A stretch of DNA of 64,000 nucleotides from Hymenobacter psoromatis (GTDB taxonomy: Bacteria; Bacteroidota; Bacteroidia; Cytophagales; Hymenobacteraceae): NCBI GenBank assembly GCA_001596155.1, contig CP014771.1, forward strand, positions 5,180,844 through 5,244,843, read 5' to 3'. Positions 62,714 through 64,000 of the stretch are shown one piece after another; positions within the stretch are counted from its first letter, which is position 1; the number at the start of each line of letters is the position of its first letter. Made by a program: the position numbers and the translations under genes. The notes under the pieces are model-generated. The model worked only from the letters and a program-made list of their open reading frames with translations. It did no database searches and was not told the origin of the DNA.

Positions 62714-62857
62714 TTAAGGGCCGAAAAAAATGCGCTGGCAGCAATAAGGACGTTGATTTTCAGGTGAAAAAAATCGAAGACCCTACCAAATGAGGTCAGT
62801 AACCGTAAGAATGCTGGTCTGCTGGTAGCGGGATAACGGTAAAGCCGTCAATGCCCG

Positions 62858-62865
62858 TACCTTCG
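62858..62865 (+). promoter_or_regulatory. Possible -7 element of gapA
   Basis: TACCTTCG, one mismatch to TAnnTTTG, 61 bases before the gapA ATG. No convincing -33 element seen. Confidence 0.35.
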
Positions 62866-62926
62866 CAGCGCGTTATCACCTGGGCTGCCATAGTGGCCCG
62901 CTACTCTTTCTATTTTTTCCAATATC

Positions 62927-63934
62927 ATGGCAAAAATCAAAGTCGCCATCAATGGCTTTGGCCGCATTGGTCGCCTCACCTTCAAGTCGCTGCTCGGGCG
63001 CGACAACGTGGAGGTTGTGGCTATCAACGACCTGACTGACAACAAAACGCTGGCTCACCTGCTCAAGTATGACTCCGTGCACGGCCGTTTCGACGGCACG
63101 GTGAGCTACGATGACAACAGCCTGACCGTGAACGGCCAGCATATCGTGGCTCTCGCCGAGCGCGACCCTAAATTGCTGCCCTGGAAGGCAATGGGCGTGG
63201 ATATCGTGCTCGAAAGCACGGGCCGCTTCGTGGATGAGGCCGGCGCGGGCCAGCACATTACCGCAGGTGCTAAAAAGGTCGTGATTTCGGCCCCGGCTAC
63301 CGGTAACATCCCGACCGTAGTGCTCGGCGTGAATGAGGACATTCTGAAAGGTGACGAAACCATCATCTCGAACGCTAGCTGCACCACTAACTGCCTGGCC
63401 CCGATGGCCAAAGTGCTGGACGATGTTTTTGGCATTGAGAAAGGCTACATCACCACGGTGCACGCCTACACCTCGGACCAGAACCTCCAGGATGCACCCC
63501 ATAAAGACCTGCGCCGCGCCCGCGCCGCTGCCTACAGCATCATCCCTACCAGCACGGGGGCTGCCAAAGCCGTCGGCCTGGTGCTGCCCCAGCTGAAAGG
63601 CAAACTCGATGGCATCGCCATGCGCGTGCCCGTGCCGGACGGCTCGCTGACCGACCTGACCGTAATCTTGAAAAAAGAGGCTACCAAGCAAGAAATCAAC
63701 GATGCCCTCAAGGCGGCCGCTGAAGGCCCCATGAAAGGCATTATTGAGTATACCACCGACCCGATTGTGAGCATCGACATCGTGGGCAATCCGCACTCGT
63801 GCGTCTTCGACTCAGAATTGACTTCAACTAACGGTACGCTGGCCAAAGTAGTGGGCTGGTACGACAACGAAACGGGCTATTCGACCCGCACCGCCGACCT
63901 CATCCAGAAATTGGGTGAGAAAATGGTGAGCTAA
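62927..63934 (+). CDS. gapA: Glyceraldehyde-3-phosphate dehydrogenase, type I
   Basis: 335 residues. NAD-binding start [18 protein letters not shown]; catalytic motif [20 protein letters not shown] with the active-site Cys; and the NETGYS ending region ([15 protein letters not shown]). It has the normal length and no interruption. Converts glyceraldehyde-3-phosphate to 1,3-bisphosphoglycerate in central glycolysis. As a housekeeping gene it marks the return to core chromosome at the right end of the window. Confidence 0.98.
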   Translation: MAKIKVAINGFGRIGRLTFKSLLGRDNVEVVAINDLTDNKTLAHLLKYDSVHGRFDGTVSYDDNSLTVNGQHIVALAERDPKLLPWKAMGVDIVLESTGRFVDEAGAGQHITAGAKKVVISAPATGNIPTVVLGVNEDILKGDETIISNASCTTNCLAPMAKVLDDVFGIEKGYITTVHAYTSDQNLQDAPHKDLRRARAAAYSIIPTSTGAAKAVGLVLPQLKGKLDGIAMRVPVPDGSLTDLTVILKKEATKQEINDALKAAAEGPMKGIIEYTTDPIVSIDIVGNPHSCVFDSELTSTNGTLAKVVGWYDNETGYSTRTADLIQKLGEKMVS

Positions 63935-63975
63935 TTCGTAATAGCTAATGACAAATGACCAGGGACTACTGACTA

Positions 63976-64000
63976 CTATCGTTCAATGTCAGAACGATAG
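63976..64000 (+). terminator. Hairpin after gapA
   Basis: CTATCGTTC, loop AATGTCA, GAACGATAG: a 9-bp perfect stem. The window ends before any T run can be seen, so terminator assignment is provisional. Confidence 0.5.

Overview
The window looks like a chromosomal segment of a GC-rich Bacteroidota of the Hymenobacter type. The reasons are the HYC_CC_PP protein that accompanies a Cus efflux operon, the heavy-metal-binding YTCPMHP lipoproteins, the BT4734/VirE_N and MobV mobile genes, and promoters of the Bacteroidota TAnnTTTG class (clearest before tRNA-Glu). Assignments are from reading translations and recalled family motifs; no searches were run. Region by region: 1-5340 holds small copper/heavy-metal genes (Met-rich lipoprotein, outer-membrane barrel, DUF305 protein, metal-binding lipoprotein) and a graveyard of decayed metal-resistance genes (P-type ATPase, ZIP transporter, HYC_CC_PP, CusB). 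5772-8321 (minus) is a copper oxidase with a Met-rich linker and a CopB-like outer-membrane barrel at its C-terminus. 9119-17950 (minus) is an eight-gene complex I-like operon. 18855-22053 mixes decayed metal genes, a HExxH peptidase, an exported protein and a MITE-like element. 22268-30144 is a cus-type RND copper/silver efflux operon whose pump gene is frameshifted. 30190-32389 has a transposase remnant and small unknown genes. 32446-48068 is a defence island: PLD nuclease, type I restriction-modification with an extra half-size S protein, YgjP peptidase, HNH nuclease, a 1289-aa unknown and an AlbA_2 ATPase-like regulator. 48999-56198 is a plasmid-like or mobilizable element (excisionase-type HTH, VirE_N primase-like protein, AAA ATPase broken by an IS630 element, ParA and partner, MobV relaxase with a frameshift). 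56528-60942 has exported unknowns and an XRE-PvuII-like endonuclease fusion. 61125-62344 is a decayed IS3 element, and 62592-63934 is core chromosome (tRNA-Glu, gapA). The strongest candidate for something undescribed is the complex I-like operon. It has NuoA, H, J, K, L, M and N membrane subunits, overlapping and co-directional. NuoE, F, G and I are absent, and NuoB and NuoD are replaced by one fused protein that has lost the cluster N2 cysteines and the quinone-site histidine and carries a roughly 175-residue His/Met-rich insert. That insert resembles the Met-rich linker of the neighbouring copper oxidase. It reads as a proton-channel membrane arm re-purposed with a copper-binding peripheral arm. 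A second strong item is an orphan PvuII-like restriction enzyme fused to an XRE controller-like domain, with conserved catalytic and base-reading residues and no methyltransferase beside it.
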